Shown: positions 33,790 to 47,735, numbered from the stretch's first letter. The stretch is 64,000 nucleotides of DNA from Dipteronia dyeriana (GCA_032871835.1 CM065295.1:66089687-66153686), one strand, 5' to 3'. The notes: a model not told the origin generated them from the sequence alone. Numbers and translations are program-made.

Positions 33790-36300
33790 TCACTGTTATT
33801 TGACCTTTTTCATCCCTAAGAAATTGATTTTGGAGCTTTGCTAGGCATACAAAATATGTGTTTTACAGTTTAAATACTATATATTCACCAAATCACGTTT
33901 TCGGTTTTGTAATTACTTCTAACACCAATTTGATAAAAATGGTCATCTTGTTGTGACCTTATATGTCCCGACTAAACCTATACATGTAGTCCGTTTTGAT
34001 TCAGAGATCGAAGTCAAAGCCTTTACTTTAAGATATTCAATTGTATAAACTCCTATCATTATCGGACTGAATGAGCTCATTTTACTGTTTTAACGGTGAA
34101 GCCATGTTTGGTGGTGGCGGGTGAAATGGGTTTGTTTAAATTACTATTTTTTTTTAACAAATTTGAATATAAGAGTACAGGAGACATGTTATTATTACTG
34201 AATAGATAGAAAAGAAAAGATAAGGAAAAGACAGAATTCAAAGCTTATATCATTATCATTCAGAAAGACTCAAGAGAGATATGGTATCAAAAAAATTATT
34301 GTTTTTGTTTTTTTTTTGGAGATTGATGATGACATTTAACAACTAGCAGCCGCAATGAACCAATTATTTGTTATCATGTTCAATTTGACAAGTGATAATG
34401 TGGTGAAATTGGAGCCTACTCCACATGGCTACAAAGTCTTCTTTATTAAAAAACCCAATATCTTGCATCTTCAATAAATGGGAAGAAACTCATAGAAAGA
34501 AAAAAAAAAAGGCAATACATCAATTCAAAAGTGCCCTTGCTTGTGTAGGATTTAGAAATAAACCCACACAATAATAATAATAATAATTTGTTGTAAAACA
34601 AACCCACATAATTATTTTAGATGGTTTATTTCATCATATATTTTGCATGGTGGTTTCCAAATATTTAAGAAACTAAAATAATATATAATATTTCTTTTCT
34701 ATATGAAAAGAAATATAACATGGACCTTTCTATTTTATCATTTTTTATTCGTAAAACAATAAAAATAAATTTAAAATTTATGTTCGTGAATAATTTATCG
34801 TCATTGTATCCTTATTCATTAATGAATTTCTTATATTTTTTCTTTTACATAAAACCAGTGGCACAATGACTTAAATCTAAGAAACATTGTCAAGTTATAA
34901 GTATCATCTACCATCCAACAATGTTGAGTAGTGGTAATTTTCTCATTATTGAACCATGATACTTCGTTTCCATTGTTTTATGTATTTTGATAAGTCAACA
35001 GAACTTTAGTACATGATAACACAACACTCATGTGAAATTAATTACAAAAATCACCTTTTAAATGTGCTTATCATATTAACAACTTTAAACTCTTATTATT
35101 ATTTTTTTCAAAATACATACATCAATTTAGCCCTTATATTAATCAACTTTTACTTTTAGTTTTCTAACTATATTAGGGATATTTTTGATACTTTTCAAAA
35201 TGTGCCAAGTGTCAAAAGTTTTAGGGTATCAGATAAGCCCATCTTTGGAATATATGCTAAATTGATCACCGTTTGCTAAAAATTAGTAAAAATAACCCCT
35301 CATGAAAATTTAAAAAACAATAAATTCATTAAATTTTGGATTAATTACATTAACTTTTATCGAGTTTAGGTCTAATTGCAGTTAGATGGAATTTTTTGTT
35401 TTAAATTGACAAACCTCCCCTGCCATTAAGGATTAATGATGCAAGGGTAAAGTTGTATTTTTACACCTCTAATAAATAATTTAATTTTTTTATTATAAAA
35501 AATTATGAGAAATAAATATAAAAAATTGAAAAACAATTAATTATTATATCATTACAAAAGACCCTAATCAAATAAATCTAAAACCACTTTCTAGATCAAT
35601 AATTTAGGGTGTAGTGTACTATCCCAATTCAAAAATACACCAGAAATAAATAAAACACCAAAAACAAACAAAATCCTGTAAAAAAAAATAAAAAAAATAA
35701 AAAAAAAACGAATATGATTAGAAAAATAAAAAAACCCAGTAAGCAAATCTCACTGCAATCTTTATAATAATCCATGATTAACTACTTGAATTCGTTTTGC
35801 TTAATTAGATTTCACATTTTATCACAAAAATGAGTGTTGAAAGGTTTTAAATTTGTGTTGGTTTGATTCCATAACAAAACGTTCTTTATCTGTAATGATT
35901 AGTTGCCTACGTGATTCGAGCGGTTTCGAGCTTCAAAGATGGATGTCGGCTTCTCATGCAAACATACCTTCATAAGGATGCTACACATAAACATTTCATG
36001 AATATGTTTCCTGCATCGTTATGCAAATTTTATGTAGCACACACGTTCACAATGTATACTCATGCATTAGTCAGTAAATCATTTAAAATTCCTAATTGAA
36101 CATTTTCTAGGAATTAGATTTAAGAAATGTCATACATGTGTGTCTTTGGACTTTTGTGTTCTTGTGTAGTTGGTAATCTAAACTTACAGAAATTACATTT
36201 ATGAGATTTTTATTTTTTACGAGTCCAACATTGTGTGGAATTGTCTCTTGATGAGTTCCGAGCGTTTCAGTGACTCACCTAAGTTTTTCCGATACTTTCC
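33790..36300. other. Intergenic AT-rich sequence
   Basis: No gene recognised. Short AAT microsatellite at 34570-34587. The 35335-35470 stretch (TAATTACATTAACTTTTATCG, GACAAACCTCCCCTGCCATTA; landmark words only) resembles ends of long-TIR MITEs, but no partner arm was found. Confidence 0.35.
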
Positions 36301-37900
36301 AAGTTAGTTTGTGATTCGAGGGTATTTCAGTAAATTCAAATTTGTTTAAGAGATTTTTTGAAGCCGTTGGGACATTACGAGTGTTGGTCGGAAACTGGGT
36401 TCAGTTTGAGTTGTAAGGTTGGTCAGATTAGATTTTCGATCGGTCAGGACGAAATTGGTCATGGCGTAGACAACTGGCCTCGAGGCCCTTGCCCAAGTGT
36501 GCATCACAACTCATGTAAGATGGCAAGGCTTGGCGTAGGCAAGCCTTCGCCAAAATGGACATCCAATCCATATAGAGAAGGTATGCTTGGTGTAGGCCAA
36601 GCTACACCAAAAGGTTGCCTTGTGCGGGCCAGTCCCGTAGGCTTGTGTACGTGCATGGCATGCTCGTAGATGATGTTAGGAAGTATGCCCTACAACAAAG
36701 GTTGTTTTGTAACAAAACATTTGATATCAATAAAAGTATTTTTTTTTATAAATAAATTATGTAGCCTGTATAAATCGTTTATTATATATGTCAAAAGCAA
36801 AATATTATAAGGATCCAAGACTTAAAGAAACATAAAGAAGTTTATGCATAGTAGACATAATTCTTTAATTTATCTGAAAATGTTCACAACTTAAGATACA
36901 TGTTGGATACCTTATCTTGATTGGATTTGTGGGTCTTTTGTTTTAAATTGGAAAGTGATGAGTCTAGAACCACAAAGTGAAAGACTTTGAACAAAAGACC
37001 TAGTACATATGATGTATTGAAGGGATCAAGTGAATATTATATTTCAAGGCATAAAGTCTCTTCTTGGAACATAAGGTTCTAACTTGAGCAAAGGAATCTT
37101 GACTAGGATCATGCAGATTTGTAAGTTGAGCATGAGAGCTCAATTAGAGGCATGCAGCTTTCAAGTTGAGTGCCGACAAGTTTTTCATTAGTAAAATGCC
37201 CGAGGGTAGGATAGAAGGGATATCTAATAGGAAGTAGATAATCACGCGGATTGGTCAATTTGAGGATGTACTTTTGTCCAACTAGTGAAAAATGATGTTG
37301 CTCGGAGGGGGTTGAATGGTTCAACCCGTAAATGTTTCCTGTTCAGAGATTTACCACATACAAATGATGTGTCAAATGTCTCTAACTCAAACTCTCTTAT
37401 ATTTGTGTTTCGTGATGTTTATATCTTGTTGAATCTATTAGTATTGAATATCTTTGTAAACAATACTTGATAAGTTTGAGCTGCAAACACTTTGTTGAAT
37501 CAATATTTGTCTCTTGTATCTTTTCATAGTGATTAAACATTGTATCTTGTGAAATTCTATATCAGGTTGTAAATTTCTACTTAGTGCATTTACATTGTAA
37601 TATTCAAAGTACAGTTTGTGGATTTTGCTTTACATTGAATATATTTGTATATGAGATACACTGTCTCTTGTTATGTGTATGTAATAAGTGTATCACATTC
37701 TTTCACATTTTTGAGTTTATGTTTGTAGACTAAGGGTGGTGAATTGAGCTTACATGTGATGGTTGTTTTCTAATAACAATCATATTGAGGGTTAATTTGT
37801 TTGCTCACAAAGTGTTTGACAAAAGTCTTTAAAGAGTTTTAAAAAATAGAGTGTCAACCTATTCACCCCCTAGGTTGTTTTGTTCATAACCTAATAGGAA
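36300..37900 (+). mobile_element. Degraded LTR-retrotransposon (copia-like) fragment
   Basis: 36350-36670 holds GGCCTCGAGGCCC, CTTGGCGTAGGC and CTTGGTGTAGGCC repeats. At 36673 TGTTAGGAAGTATGCCCTAC looks like an LTR 5' end. 37180-37420 (AGGGATATCTAATAGGAAGT, GTACTTTTGTCCAACTAGTG, ACCACATACAAATGATGTG) is clearly related to 51470-51640. 37857-37882 reads CAACCTATTCACCCCCTAGG, a phrase typical of plant copia leader or LTR-proximal sequence. No coding domain survives. The boundaries are approximate. Confidence 0.45.
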
Positions 37901-38059
37901 TTTCATTATTCGCCCACCAAATCCATTCCTTCACATATCTCTCATTCTCCCTTTCACATTACCATCAAGATCAAACCCATTGCTACGAATTTGGATCCTT
38001 TTGGGGAAGAAGAAGAAGCTTGAAGAAAGGATTCAACACCATACACTATGAGTTATCTC

Positions 38060-40079
38060 TGTTGGGGTTTATGCCCTAAAGATGTAATTTGTAAATGGAT
38101 TTATGCAATAAATAAAAGAAAAGTTCAGTTCATTTTTGTTGTGTTGTTTATTTTATAACTTGTGCATATATTTAACATTCAATATTACTGGATGTAATCT
38201 CGAACTGTGTATATGAGTGTCATATACAGATGGATATAGTAAGAGGTGTGCAATCTAAAGACTCCATATATAACAAATAAAGTTGTGTACTTTATTTGTG
38301 ATTAATCTATAGCTGCGGTCCATTCCGTAATGTACGATGATTCTATCATGAATCATTCATATGAGATATGAGAATGGGAGCACCTTGTATGATGTGATCA
38401 TATAGGACTGAGCCATGATCTATATGAATCTCTCACCAAGATCCGTTTACCGATGAGATTCATATATATATATATATCAATTAATGATGGCTATATATGG
38501 GTGGTCTTAATCCTGAGTGTCTTATCAACACTTTCAGGTTAGATCGTGGTCTTTGATATAACATGGGTGAGGCCGGAAGCAGTTCCCGCTCAATATGCTC
38601 CGTATGTTGGGATTGCGGTTTGGCTTGTGGCTAGGAATGTTTGTTCACAATAGTGGAATCTACTTCTTCTTGTGAGAAGTAGATGGTAATTCCCTTAAGG
38701 GTTAATTCAGGGCTTGGACAATATGAGCGCTCTCCTAATTCCGTAAGGAAATAAGATTTATTGTTCATTAGAGAATCAACGGTACTTAAAAGATATATGT
38801 AATTAGAGGGATATAACGGACATTATGACCTAGCTCTAATTATGAACTACAAGGATCACACCATATGTAATAGCTATATCGATGGACACCGAGTTGTATC
38901 GGTTTGTGTAAAAGCGTCTACAGTTGAGAGAGTGTAGCTTCGGGTTTTTAGTGGAATAACACCGGAGCTAATAATTAAGGAATATTAATTGAAGAGTTTA
39001 ATTAATGATTCTGAGGATTATTTGAGCTCAAAATACTGTGGGTCCATTAAGTCCCCTTGCTAGACCGATCGATTTAGGTAACAAAGGTCACGGTTAATTA
39101 ATTGGATTGTCCAATTAATTGTGTTACGAAAGTGATACATATTTATTCGAGAATTAATTGAATAATGAGATTATTTTATTAATGAATAATGGTGATTAAA
39201 TAAATTAAATAACGAGATTATTTAATTATATTATTAATCACCAAATGGAAGGTGTTAGTTGATATTTAATTTTAAATAAAATAAGATAATGTGATTATTT
39301 TATTTTATTAAATTAAATGTTTAATATTGAATTAAACTTTTTAAATTTAAAAATAAATATTTAATTATCTTTTAAAATAAAAGATATGAGATATTTTTAT
39401 TTTTTTTTTAAAAATCAAATATGTCATAAGTTTTTTCAAAAGTTATATAATAATATATATGAGATATCTATTTTTTTTTTTGATAAAACCGAATTAATAT
39501 ATGTTTGATATATATTCAATCATTTGAAAAACAAAAAGAAAAAAGATATATATATATATATATATATATAAACAAGAGTTTGCATATGATACAATTAAGT
39601 GTGCTTTGATTTGTAAAAAGTGAGTGCGTGTGATAAAGCAAAAAAGAGAGAAAAAGTTTACGGTACAGATTATAACAACGAAAAGAAAAATAATAACTTG
39701 AATTGTTTTAAGTTTTTTTCTCTTGAGTAGAAAGAGTTTCTTCAAGGCTTTTCTTTATATCTTTCATTCAAGTTTCTGAGACCGTGACACGTCCACACGC
39801 AGTTACTAGTCCCGGAAGATAGCGATAAAGATCTAGTGGTTCAGACAGGAGCATATCGTAAAGTAAAGAAGCCTCCAAACGTTGGTAAGATATTCTTCTT
39901 CTGATTATATTGATTACAATTTCCTGTGTTTATATATTTATTTATTATTGTATTAATTAATATGTATTAGTTTTGAAAAAATTAGGATCCCAAGTTCACT
40001 GGTCCCAAATCGTTTACGATCCGTATAAAAAATTTTAAAACCTACTTCCGCTGCGTGACCAGTGAGCGGGGTTCCAACA
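38060..40079 (+). repeat. 5' LTR of the copia element, 2020 bp
   Basis: Starts TGTTGGGGTTTATG and ends GGGGTTCCAACA, giving the usual TG...CA with a TGTTGG/CCAACA inverted end. Contains an AATTAATTGGATTGTCCAATTAATT-type palindrome (39094-39119, described by its halves AATTAATTGGA and TCCAATTAATT) and a (TA)n tract near 39547-39570. Confidence 0.93.
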
Positions 40080-40081
40080 AT

Positions 40082-40094
40082 TGGTATCAAAGCC
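40082..40094 (+). promoter_or_regulatory. Primer-binding site (initiator Met-tRNA type)
   Basis: TGGTATCAAAGCC lies two bases after the 5' LTR and matches the plant consensus TGGTATCAGAGC, the complement of the initiator methionine tRNA 3' end. Confidence 0.9.
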
Positions 40095-40339
40095 AATTTA
40101 TTTTTCAGAACAAGAAATTGTTTCAATGCTCATGTATGTATGAATGTATAGGCACCATCTATATGATTGTATGAATGTTTATAATTAAATTGTTTAATTT
40201 AAATATGGTTGATCATAATTTTTTATGATAGTGTGAATTTAGGGTTTATGGGTTGTATAATTCTTTTTTTACTATTATTATATTGTAAATAAATTTAATT
40301 GTAACCTATAAAATAAGAACTGGAAACATGCACGACGAT

Positions 40340-40446
40340 AATACCGTTCACCAGACACTGTTCAGATGGACTATTCACCGGACACTGTTCACCGGTACTG
40401 TTCACAGCCTGTTCACGCGGTACTGTTCCCGACACTGTTCATATTG
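40340..40446 (+). repeat. ACTGTTCACC short repeats in the copia leader
   Basis: CACTGTTCA, TATTCACCGGACACTG, GTACTGTTCAC, CCTGTTCACGCGG and CACTGTTCATA recur within about 100 bp of the untranslated leader. No role is evident from the sequence. Confidence 0.75.
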
Positions 40447-41648
40447 TCTTGTATGGTTCCGTTGACAAGTGTTGCCTAGTGCATCCTTATGAATTTTCTG
40501 TTTCGGATTCATGAGATGCATCAGAATGACTTGAAGAGACTGGAAGATTTATGAAGTTACAAGAAGACTAATGAATGCTTTTGGGAAATTTTTGTAATTT
40601 TAGATTCCATTTTTTTAGGTTAAATAATCCACAGTACTCGGTCAATTCATGTATGCTTTATATTATGTGATGATAAAAGCATTGTCATGCATACGTATGT
40701 CATTTAGATTAAATGTGCCTACATAAATATATTTGATATGCCATACATGAACTGAATTAGGATTAATAAGATTAATAAGATCATTTATTGTAATTAGGAT
40801 TAATATGATTAATTACCTTATAATAAATGAACTGAATAAATTGTTAGAGTTTTAATAGTTAAAATTTGGTAAACACTAACATAATAATTTGACCTTAGTA
40901 AACAGTTTATAAAGGCTTAGATTATTCACTAATAGATTAGATTTTTTAATTGTTAAATATCATTAATAATTTATTAGTTAATTAGAATTTGATTCTAATT
41001 AGTTAATGCGTTAGATAACTTAATTAAAGTTAGCCGTTTGATCCTATAGAGTCTAGGTGCATTAACGGATAATAGAAAACTCGATTTATAAAATAGTGAG
41101 TGTGAGAGGGATATATGACACATATATCCCCCAGTCTCCATCATTAGTTCAACACCGTGAGATCCGAGTGTAGCCTCGTGACGGCTTTGCTTTCGTCATC
41201 CCTAAGGAGGGTTTCCACAGAAGTCAATATCAAGGTTGACTTCCTAACAGATAGGATTTCTGAGGGTATTTCGGAATTGACCGACCCTAAGGCGGCAATT
41301 CTCGAGTTAAGCTCGTGAGATCTGAAATGGTGGGTTACACTCACGAAGGTTTTGATTAAGTTTGTTAATTAAAAACCTTACTGAATAAACGATACTTGAA
41401 TGATATGGAATAAGAGTTATTCTATAATATCATTTGATTGAGAATGTCTCGATCTAACATGCAAAGACTTGACCGACCCTAAAGCAACACTTCTTTGTGG
41501 TATGTTGGATTGTCGTGGCATAGTAACTAGTTTTAGGGTAGTTCTAATTCGTTAAACATGTTCATGCATCATGTTTAAATTTATGCCAAAGCACTCGCAC
41601 TTGTTTTTAATAAATGACTGAATGAATGCTTTATTTATTTCAACAATT

Positions 41649-42476
41649 ATGTCTTCTGCATTACTATAAATCCTCGCAAATGATAAATTAACAGGTGATA
41701 ACTATACTAAGTGGAAACTAAACACTAATGCAATATTTGTCACCAAATACCTCAAGTTTGTGCTTACGGAGGAATGTCCTCCAACGTCTGCTGCCAATGT
41801 CACACGAACTGTTCGTGAGGCATAAGAGCGATGAGTCTCATCTGATGAGAAGGCCCAAATATATCTGTTGGCTTATATGACAGACGTGTTTGTCACAAAG
41901 CATGAAGCAATGACTTCAGCATTCGAAATCATGGAGTCATTGGAGTCATTGCAAGCTATGTACAGGCAACCCTCCATGCAAAAGTGACACGAAGCTGTTT
42001 GTTCCGCTATGCTTTCTCGTATGAAGGAAGGTACATCAGTTCAGAAACATGTCCTGAGCATGATGTCCTACTTCAACACTGCAGAAGTCAACGGCGGGGC
42101 CATTGACGAACCCATTCAAGTGAGCATCATACTGACAACTCTTTCGAAGAGTTTCGACCAGTTTAAGAGCAACTACGGGATGAACAAGTTAAAGTTTAGT
42201 CTTACACAGTTGCTCAATGAGCTTGCTACCTTTGAGTCCTTGATTAAGGACAACAAATGTAAGATCAGTGAGGCAAATATTACTGAACCATCTTTCTCCT
42301 CAAATAATAAAAAGAGGAAGAGGTCTGCTGGGAAGGCGAAGGGCAAGCCCAAACCCAAGAAAGCCCAAAGCAAAAAGAAGGGTGCCTCTACCGACCAAGG
42401 TATAGGAAAATGTTTCCATCACGATAAGGTAGAGCACTGGAAGAGGAACTATCCTCAATATCTAGAGGAGGACTGA
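41649..42476 (+). pseudogene. Copia gag (UBN2-type), broken
   Basis: One frame from an ATG at 41649 reads LTGDNYTKWKLNTNAIF, YLKFVLTEECPP, KAQIYLLAYMTDVFVTKHEA, then RMKEGTSVQKHVLSMMSYFN, TAEVNGGAIDEPIQVS and LLNELATFESL. This is the capsid region of plant copia gag. A Lys-rich stretch (KKRKRSAGKAKGKPKPKKAQ) and a zinc-knuckle remnant, CFHHDKVEHWKRNYP, follow. The normal CX2CX4HX4C knuckle has lost its second and third Cys. Stops interrupt the frame at codon 7, twice in the HEAxxR-like segment near 41824-41835, and near 41986. The last 155 codons (42009-42476) are open. Confidence 0.85.
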
Positions 42477-45400
42477 TTCTTGGACACATCTAGAGGAGGG
42501 AGCCTTCTCAATACATGTGGGGTCGGACGATGTCATATCTGCCAAAGCAGTGGGAGCAATAAGATTGCAATTTTATAATAATAATAGTTTTTTTTATTTA
42601 ACAATATTTTTTATATTCCTGGATTTACATGGAATTTGATTTCCGTTTTAAATTGTTAGAACAATCGTATTCTGTTTCTTTTAATAATAAGTCTGTTATT
42701 ATTGGAAAGAATGATCTGAATATTTGTTCAGGAATTAATGAAAATAATTTGTATGTGTTAAGATCATTAATACATACTACACTGCTCAACACCGAAATGT
42801 TTAAGGTTGAAAAACCAAAAACTAAACGATATAAAATTTCTCCAGATAATGACACTTATCTTTGACATCTAAGGCTTGGTCATATTAGCCTTGATCGGAT
42901 AGATAAACTAGAATAAAACGGACCTTTAAGTGAGTTAAAGGTTGGTACCTTACCTGTCTGTGAATCTTGTCTGGAAAGTAAGATGACTAAGAGATCTTTT
43001 ACTGAAAAAGGGCTTAGAGCTAAAGAACTGCTAGAGCTTATACATACAGACGTCTGCGGCCGATGAATGCTAAAGCTAGATGTGGTTATGAGTATTATGT
43101 CACCTTTATAAATGACTACTCAAGATACGGATAGGTCTACCTAATGCAATGGAAGTCGAAAACATTTGAAAAGTTCAAAGAATTTTGAGCTGAAGTTGAG
43201 AATCAATTACGTAGGACTATCAAGTCACTACGATGAGATCGTGGAGGTGAGTATCTTGACCAAGAGTTTGAAGACTTCATGGTCATGCATGGGATAGTTT
43301 CCCAACTCACAGCTCCCGGTACACCTTAGCAAAATGGTGTAGCGAAGAGGAGAAATATAACCCTAATGGAAATGGTGAGATCTATGATTAGTTTCTCATC
43401 ATTAGCAAATTCCTTTTGGGGATATGCGTTACAAACAACAACATACATTTTGAATGTAGTGCCATCCAAATATGTTTCTAAGACTCTCCTAGAGTTGTGG
43501 AATGACCGTAAAGCTAGTTTGTGACATTTCCGCATATTAGGGTGTCCAACACACGTGTTGAAGAACATAAGTGAAAAGCTAGACTCCAAGTCTGTTGTCT
43601 GCTTGTTTACAGGATACTCTAAAGAGACTAGAGGTGGACACTTCTATTGTCCCAAAGACAACAAAGTTTTTTTTTATCAAAAATTGCAACTTTTCTTGAG
43701 GACAATTATATTAGTGACCATAAACATCGTTCTAAGATTGTATTGAATGAGTTGGAGCCTGGTGAGACTAGTGCTTCATCAACAAGAGTTGTTGATCTAT
43801 AAACATCTAAAAGTCAGATGGTTTTTGATCAGGATACACTACCACCTAGACGTAGTGAAAAGGTTGTGAGACAACCTGAACACTATTTAGGTATAGATAA
43901 GGGATAAAATTTTGTCTCTACTAATAGTGTGGATGATCCATTGACATTTAAGAATGCAATGGAAGATCTTGATAAAGAGGAATGGCTTAAAGCCATGAAT
44001 CTTGAGATGAAATCCATGCACTCTACCTCAGTCTAGGATCTTGTAGACTTACCAGATGGGGTAAAACTCATAGGGTATAAATGGATCTACAAGATAATGA
44101 GAAGAGTAAACGGAAAGGTAGAGACCTTCAAGGCAAGACTAGTGGCCAAGGGGTTATACCTAGAAAGAGGGGGTTGATTATGAAGAGACCTTCTTGCCAA
44201 TAGCCATGCTTAAGTCTATTAGGATTATTTTATCTATTGCTGCCTATTTCGATTATAAAATTTGGCAAATGGACATCGAGACTGCAATTCAATGATGCAA
44301 CCAGAAGGATTCGTGTCTCCAGATCAAGAGCAAAAGGTTTACAAGTTGTAAAGGTCCATTTATGGACTTAAGCAAACATCTAGATCTTGGAACATCAGGT
44401 TTGATGATGTGATCAAAACCTATGGCTTCGAGCAGAACGTCGATGAGCCTTGTGTCTACAAGCGCATAATTGACAAAAATGTAGTTTTCTTAGTTCTATA
44501 CGTAGATGATATCCTACTCATAGGGAATGATGTGGGAGTGTTGTCTGATGTAAAGGGCTGGTTGGTTAGTCAATTCCAAATAAAAGATTTGAGATATGCG
44601 AGTTATGTTCTAGGGATCCAGCTTATAAGGGATAGTAAGAACAAACTCATAGCACTGTCTCAGGCATCATATATCGTTAAGATTCTTGTATGATTTTCGA
44701 TATAGAACTCAAAGAAAGGTAATTTACCTTCCAGGCATGGAGTTCACTTGTCTAAAGAACAATATTCTAAGACACCTCAAGAAGTTGAGGATATGAGACG
44801 TGTACCCTATGCATCAACAGTAAGTAGTCTAATGTATGTTATGTTATGCACGAGACCGGACTTCTGCTATGCAGTAGGAGTAGTTAGTAGATACTAGTCA
44901 AACCCAAGATTGGATCATTGGGTTGTTGTCAAGACTATTATCAAGTATCTTCGGAGAACGAGAAATTATATACTAGTGTACTTCGGACAGGATTAGATCC
45001 TGTTAGGATACACGGATTATGATTTTCAGTTAGACAGGGATTCTAGGAAATCCACGTCTGGATCAGTTTTCACCCTAGGTTGTGGAGCCATTATATAGAG
45101 AAGTATTAAGCAATCTTGTATTGTTGACTCCACCATGGAAGCCGAATATGTAGCCGCTTGTAAAGCTGTTAAAGAGACTGTTTGGCTCCGTAAGTTCTTG
45201 AGTGATCTGAAAGTTGTTCTAGATCTGAAAAAGTCTGTCACACTTTAAAGTGAAAACAGTGGTTCTGTGGCTAATTCCAAAGAACCAAAAGCCACAAGAG
45301 ATGGAAGCATATAGAGAGAAAGTATAATCTCATTAGAGAGATAGTGCCGAGAGTAAATGGGATCGTCACCAAGATAGCCTTACAAGACAACCATGTTGAT

Positions 45401-45484
45401 CCATTTATGAAGACTTTACCGGCTAAAGTGTTTTCGGGTCACCTAGATGGTCTAGGGTTACGAAATATGCCTCACATGCTTTAG
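42477..45484 (+). pseudogene. Copia pol (protease, integrase, RT, RNase H), broken
   Basis: Recognisable in order across all three frames. GAG-pre-integrase: LRLGHISLDRIDKL, CESCLESKMTKRSF (42868-43020). Integrase core: GYEYYVTFINDYSRYG, GGEYLDQEFEDF, NGVAKRRNITLMEMVRSMI, FWGYALQTTTYILN (43085-43600). RT: KLIGYKWIYKIMRRVNGKVE, FKARLVAKG (44065-44155), and the catalytic LYVDDILLIGND (44493-44530) with YVLGIQLIRD. RNase H: STSGSVFTLG, SCIVDSTMEAEYVAACKAVK (45050-45175). Protease is only weakly visible after 42477. Dozens of stops and indels make it non-functional. Confidence 0.88.
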
Positions 45485-45485
45485 T

Positions 45486-45498
45486 GCAAGTGGGAGAT
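45486..45498 (+). promoter_or_regulatory. Polypurine tract of the copia element
   Basis: GCAAGTGGGAGAT directly precedes the 3' LTR. The AAGTGGGAGAT form is the standard plus-strand primer of plant copia elements. Confidence 0.85.
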
Positions 45499-47619
45499 TG
45501 TTTGGGTTTAAACCCTAAAGATGTAATTTGTAAATGGATTTATGAAATAAATAAAAGAAAAGTTCAATTCATTCTTGTTGTATTGTTTATTTTATAACTT
45601 ATGCATATATTTAACATCCAAGATTGCCAGATGTAATCTCAAACTGTGTATATGAGTGTCATATACAGATGGATATGGTAAGAGACGTGCAATCTAAAGA
45701 GTCTATAGATATCAAATAAAGTTGGGTACCTTATTTGTGGTTAATCTATAGTTATGGTCCATTCCGTAATGTACGATGATTCTATACTGAATCATTCATA
45801 TGAGATATGGGAATGGAGGCAACTTGTATATTGTGATCATATAGGACTGGGCCATGATCTATATGAATCTCTCACCAAGATCCGTTTACCGATGAGATTC
45901 ATATATATCAATTAATGATAGCTATATATGGGTGATCTTAATCTTGAGTGTCTTATCAACTCCTTCAGGTTAGATCGTGGTCTTTGATATACCATGAGTG
46001 AGGTCAGAAGCTGTTCTCGATTAATATGCTCCGTATGTTGGGATTGTGGTTTGGCTTGTGGCTGGGAATGTTTGTACATAATAGTGGAATCCACTCCTTC
46101 TTGTGAGAAATAGATGATAGTTCCCTTAAGGGTTGATTCGGAGCTTGGACAATATGAGCGCTCTCCTAATTCCTTAAGGAAATAAGATTTATTGTTAATT
46201 AGAGAATCAACGGTACTTAAAGGATATATGTAATTAGAGAGGTATAACGGACATTATGACCTTGCTCTAAGTATGATCTACTGTGGGGGATCACACCATA
46301 TGTAATAGCTATATCGATGGACACCGAGTTGTATCGATCTGTGTAAAAGCGTCTACAGTTGAGAGAGTGCAGCTTCAGGTTTTTAGCGGAATAACACCAG
46401 AGTTAATAATCAAAAAATATAATTAAAGAGTTTAATAAATGATTCTGAGGATTATTGGAGCTCAAAATACTGTGGGTCCATTAAGTCCCCTTACTAGACC
46501 GATCGATTTAGGTAACAAAGGTCACGGTTAATTAATTGGATTGTCCAATTAATTGTGTTACGAAAGTGATACGTATTTATTCGAGAATTAATTGAATAAT
46601 GAGATTATTTTATTAATGAATAATGGTGATTAAATAAATTAAATAACAAGATTATTTAATTATGTTATTAATCACCAAATGGAAGGTGTTAGTTGATATT
46701 TAATTTTAAATAAAATAAGATAATGTGATTATTTTATTTTATTAAATTAAATGTTTAATATTGAATTTAAACTTTTTAAATTCAAAAAATAAATATTTAA
46801 TTATCTTTTAAAATAACAGATATGAGATATTTTTTAAAAGTTTTTAAAAATCAAATATGTCATAAGTTTTTTCAAAAGTTAAATAATAATATATATGAGA
46901 TATATATATATATATATTTGATAAAACAGAATTAATATATGTTTGATATATATTCAATCATTTGAAAAATAAAAAGAAGAAAGAGGATATATATATGTAC
47001 AACAACACAAAGACGTATCATACAGTGTTTGCATAAGATGCAAATTGAGTGTGCGTGAGAGAGATACCTAATATCAACACACACACACATATATATATAT
47101 ATAAACAAGAGTTTGCATATGATGCAATTAAGTGTGCTCTGATTTATAAAAGGTGAGTGCATGTGATAAAAGCAAAAAAGAGAGAAAAAGTTTGTGGTGC
47201 AGAGTACACCATTAACAACGAAAAGAAAATTAATAACTAGAATTGTTCTAAGTTTTTTTCTCTCGAAAAGAAAGTGTTTCTTTCAGGCTTTTCTCTACAT
47301 CCTCCATTTAAGTTCCTGAGACCGTGATACGCCTACACGCAGTTACTAGTCCCGGGAGATAGTGAGGAAGACCGAGTGGTTCAGACAGGAGCATATCATA
47401 AAGTGAAGGAGTCTCCAAACATTGGTAAGATATTCTTCTTCAGATTATATTGATTACAATTTTCTATATTTACATATTTATTTATTATTGTAATAATTAC
47501 TATGTATTAGTTCCAAAAAAATTACGATCCCCAGTTCACCAGACCCAAATCGTTTACGATCTGTATAAAAAAATTTAAAACCTACTTCCGTTGCGTGACC
47601 AGTGAGAGGGGTTCCAACA
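45499..47619 (+). repeat. 3' LTR of the copia element, 2121 bp
   Basis: Starts TGTTTGGGTTTAAACC and ends GGGGTTCCAACA. It aligns with the 5' LTR throughout, but carries an extra segment at about 46993-47095 containing TTTGCATAAGATGCAAATTG, a second copy of the TTTGCATATGATGCAATT unit found just after it. Confidence 0.93.
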
Positions 47620-47735
47620 ATCTCTACTTCTCTTCTTTGATTTTCCTTTGTAAATCTATGAGTAATTAAACCTATTTTGGAGGTCAATGTAATAAGTTTA
47701 TGAACTGTGAGTGTTCCACCAAACTATCATAGTTA

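Larger units (their letters stand above)
38060..47619 (+). mobile_element. Ty1/copia LTR retrotransposon, structurally complete, inactive
   Basis: 9.56 kb between exact 5-bp duplications ATCTC (38055-38059 and 47620-47624). The order is 5' LTR, primer-binding site, long leader, gag, protease/integrase/RT/RNase H, polypurine tract, 3' LTR. This PR-INT-RT-RH order is diagnostic of Ty1/copia. The two LTRs differ by many substitutions and by a roughly 100-bp insertion, so the element is not recent. Pol is full of stops and frameshifts. A solo LTR of the same family sits at 57175-59295. Confidence 0.92.

Noticed and set aside
41144..41344. 66-codon minus frame in the copia leader
   Set aside because: Antisense to the untranslated leader; no domain and no reason to expect a gene.
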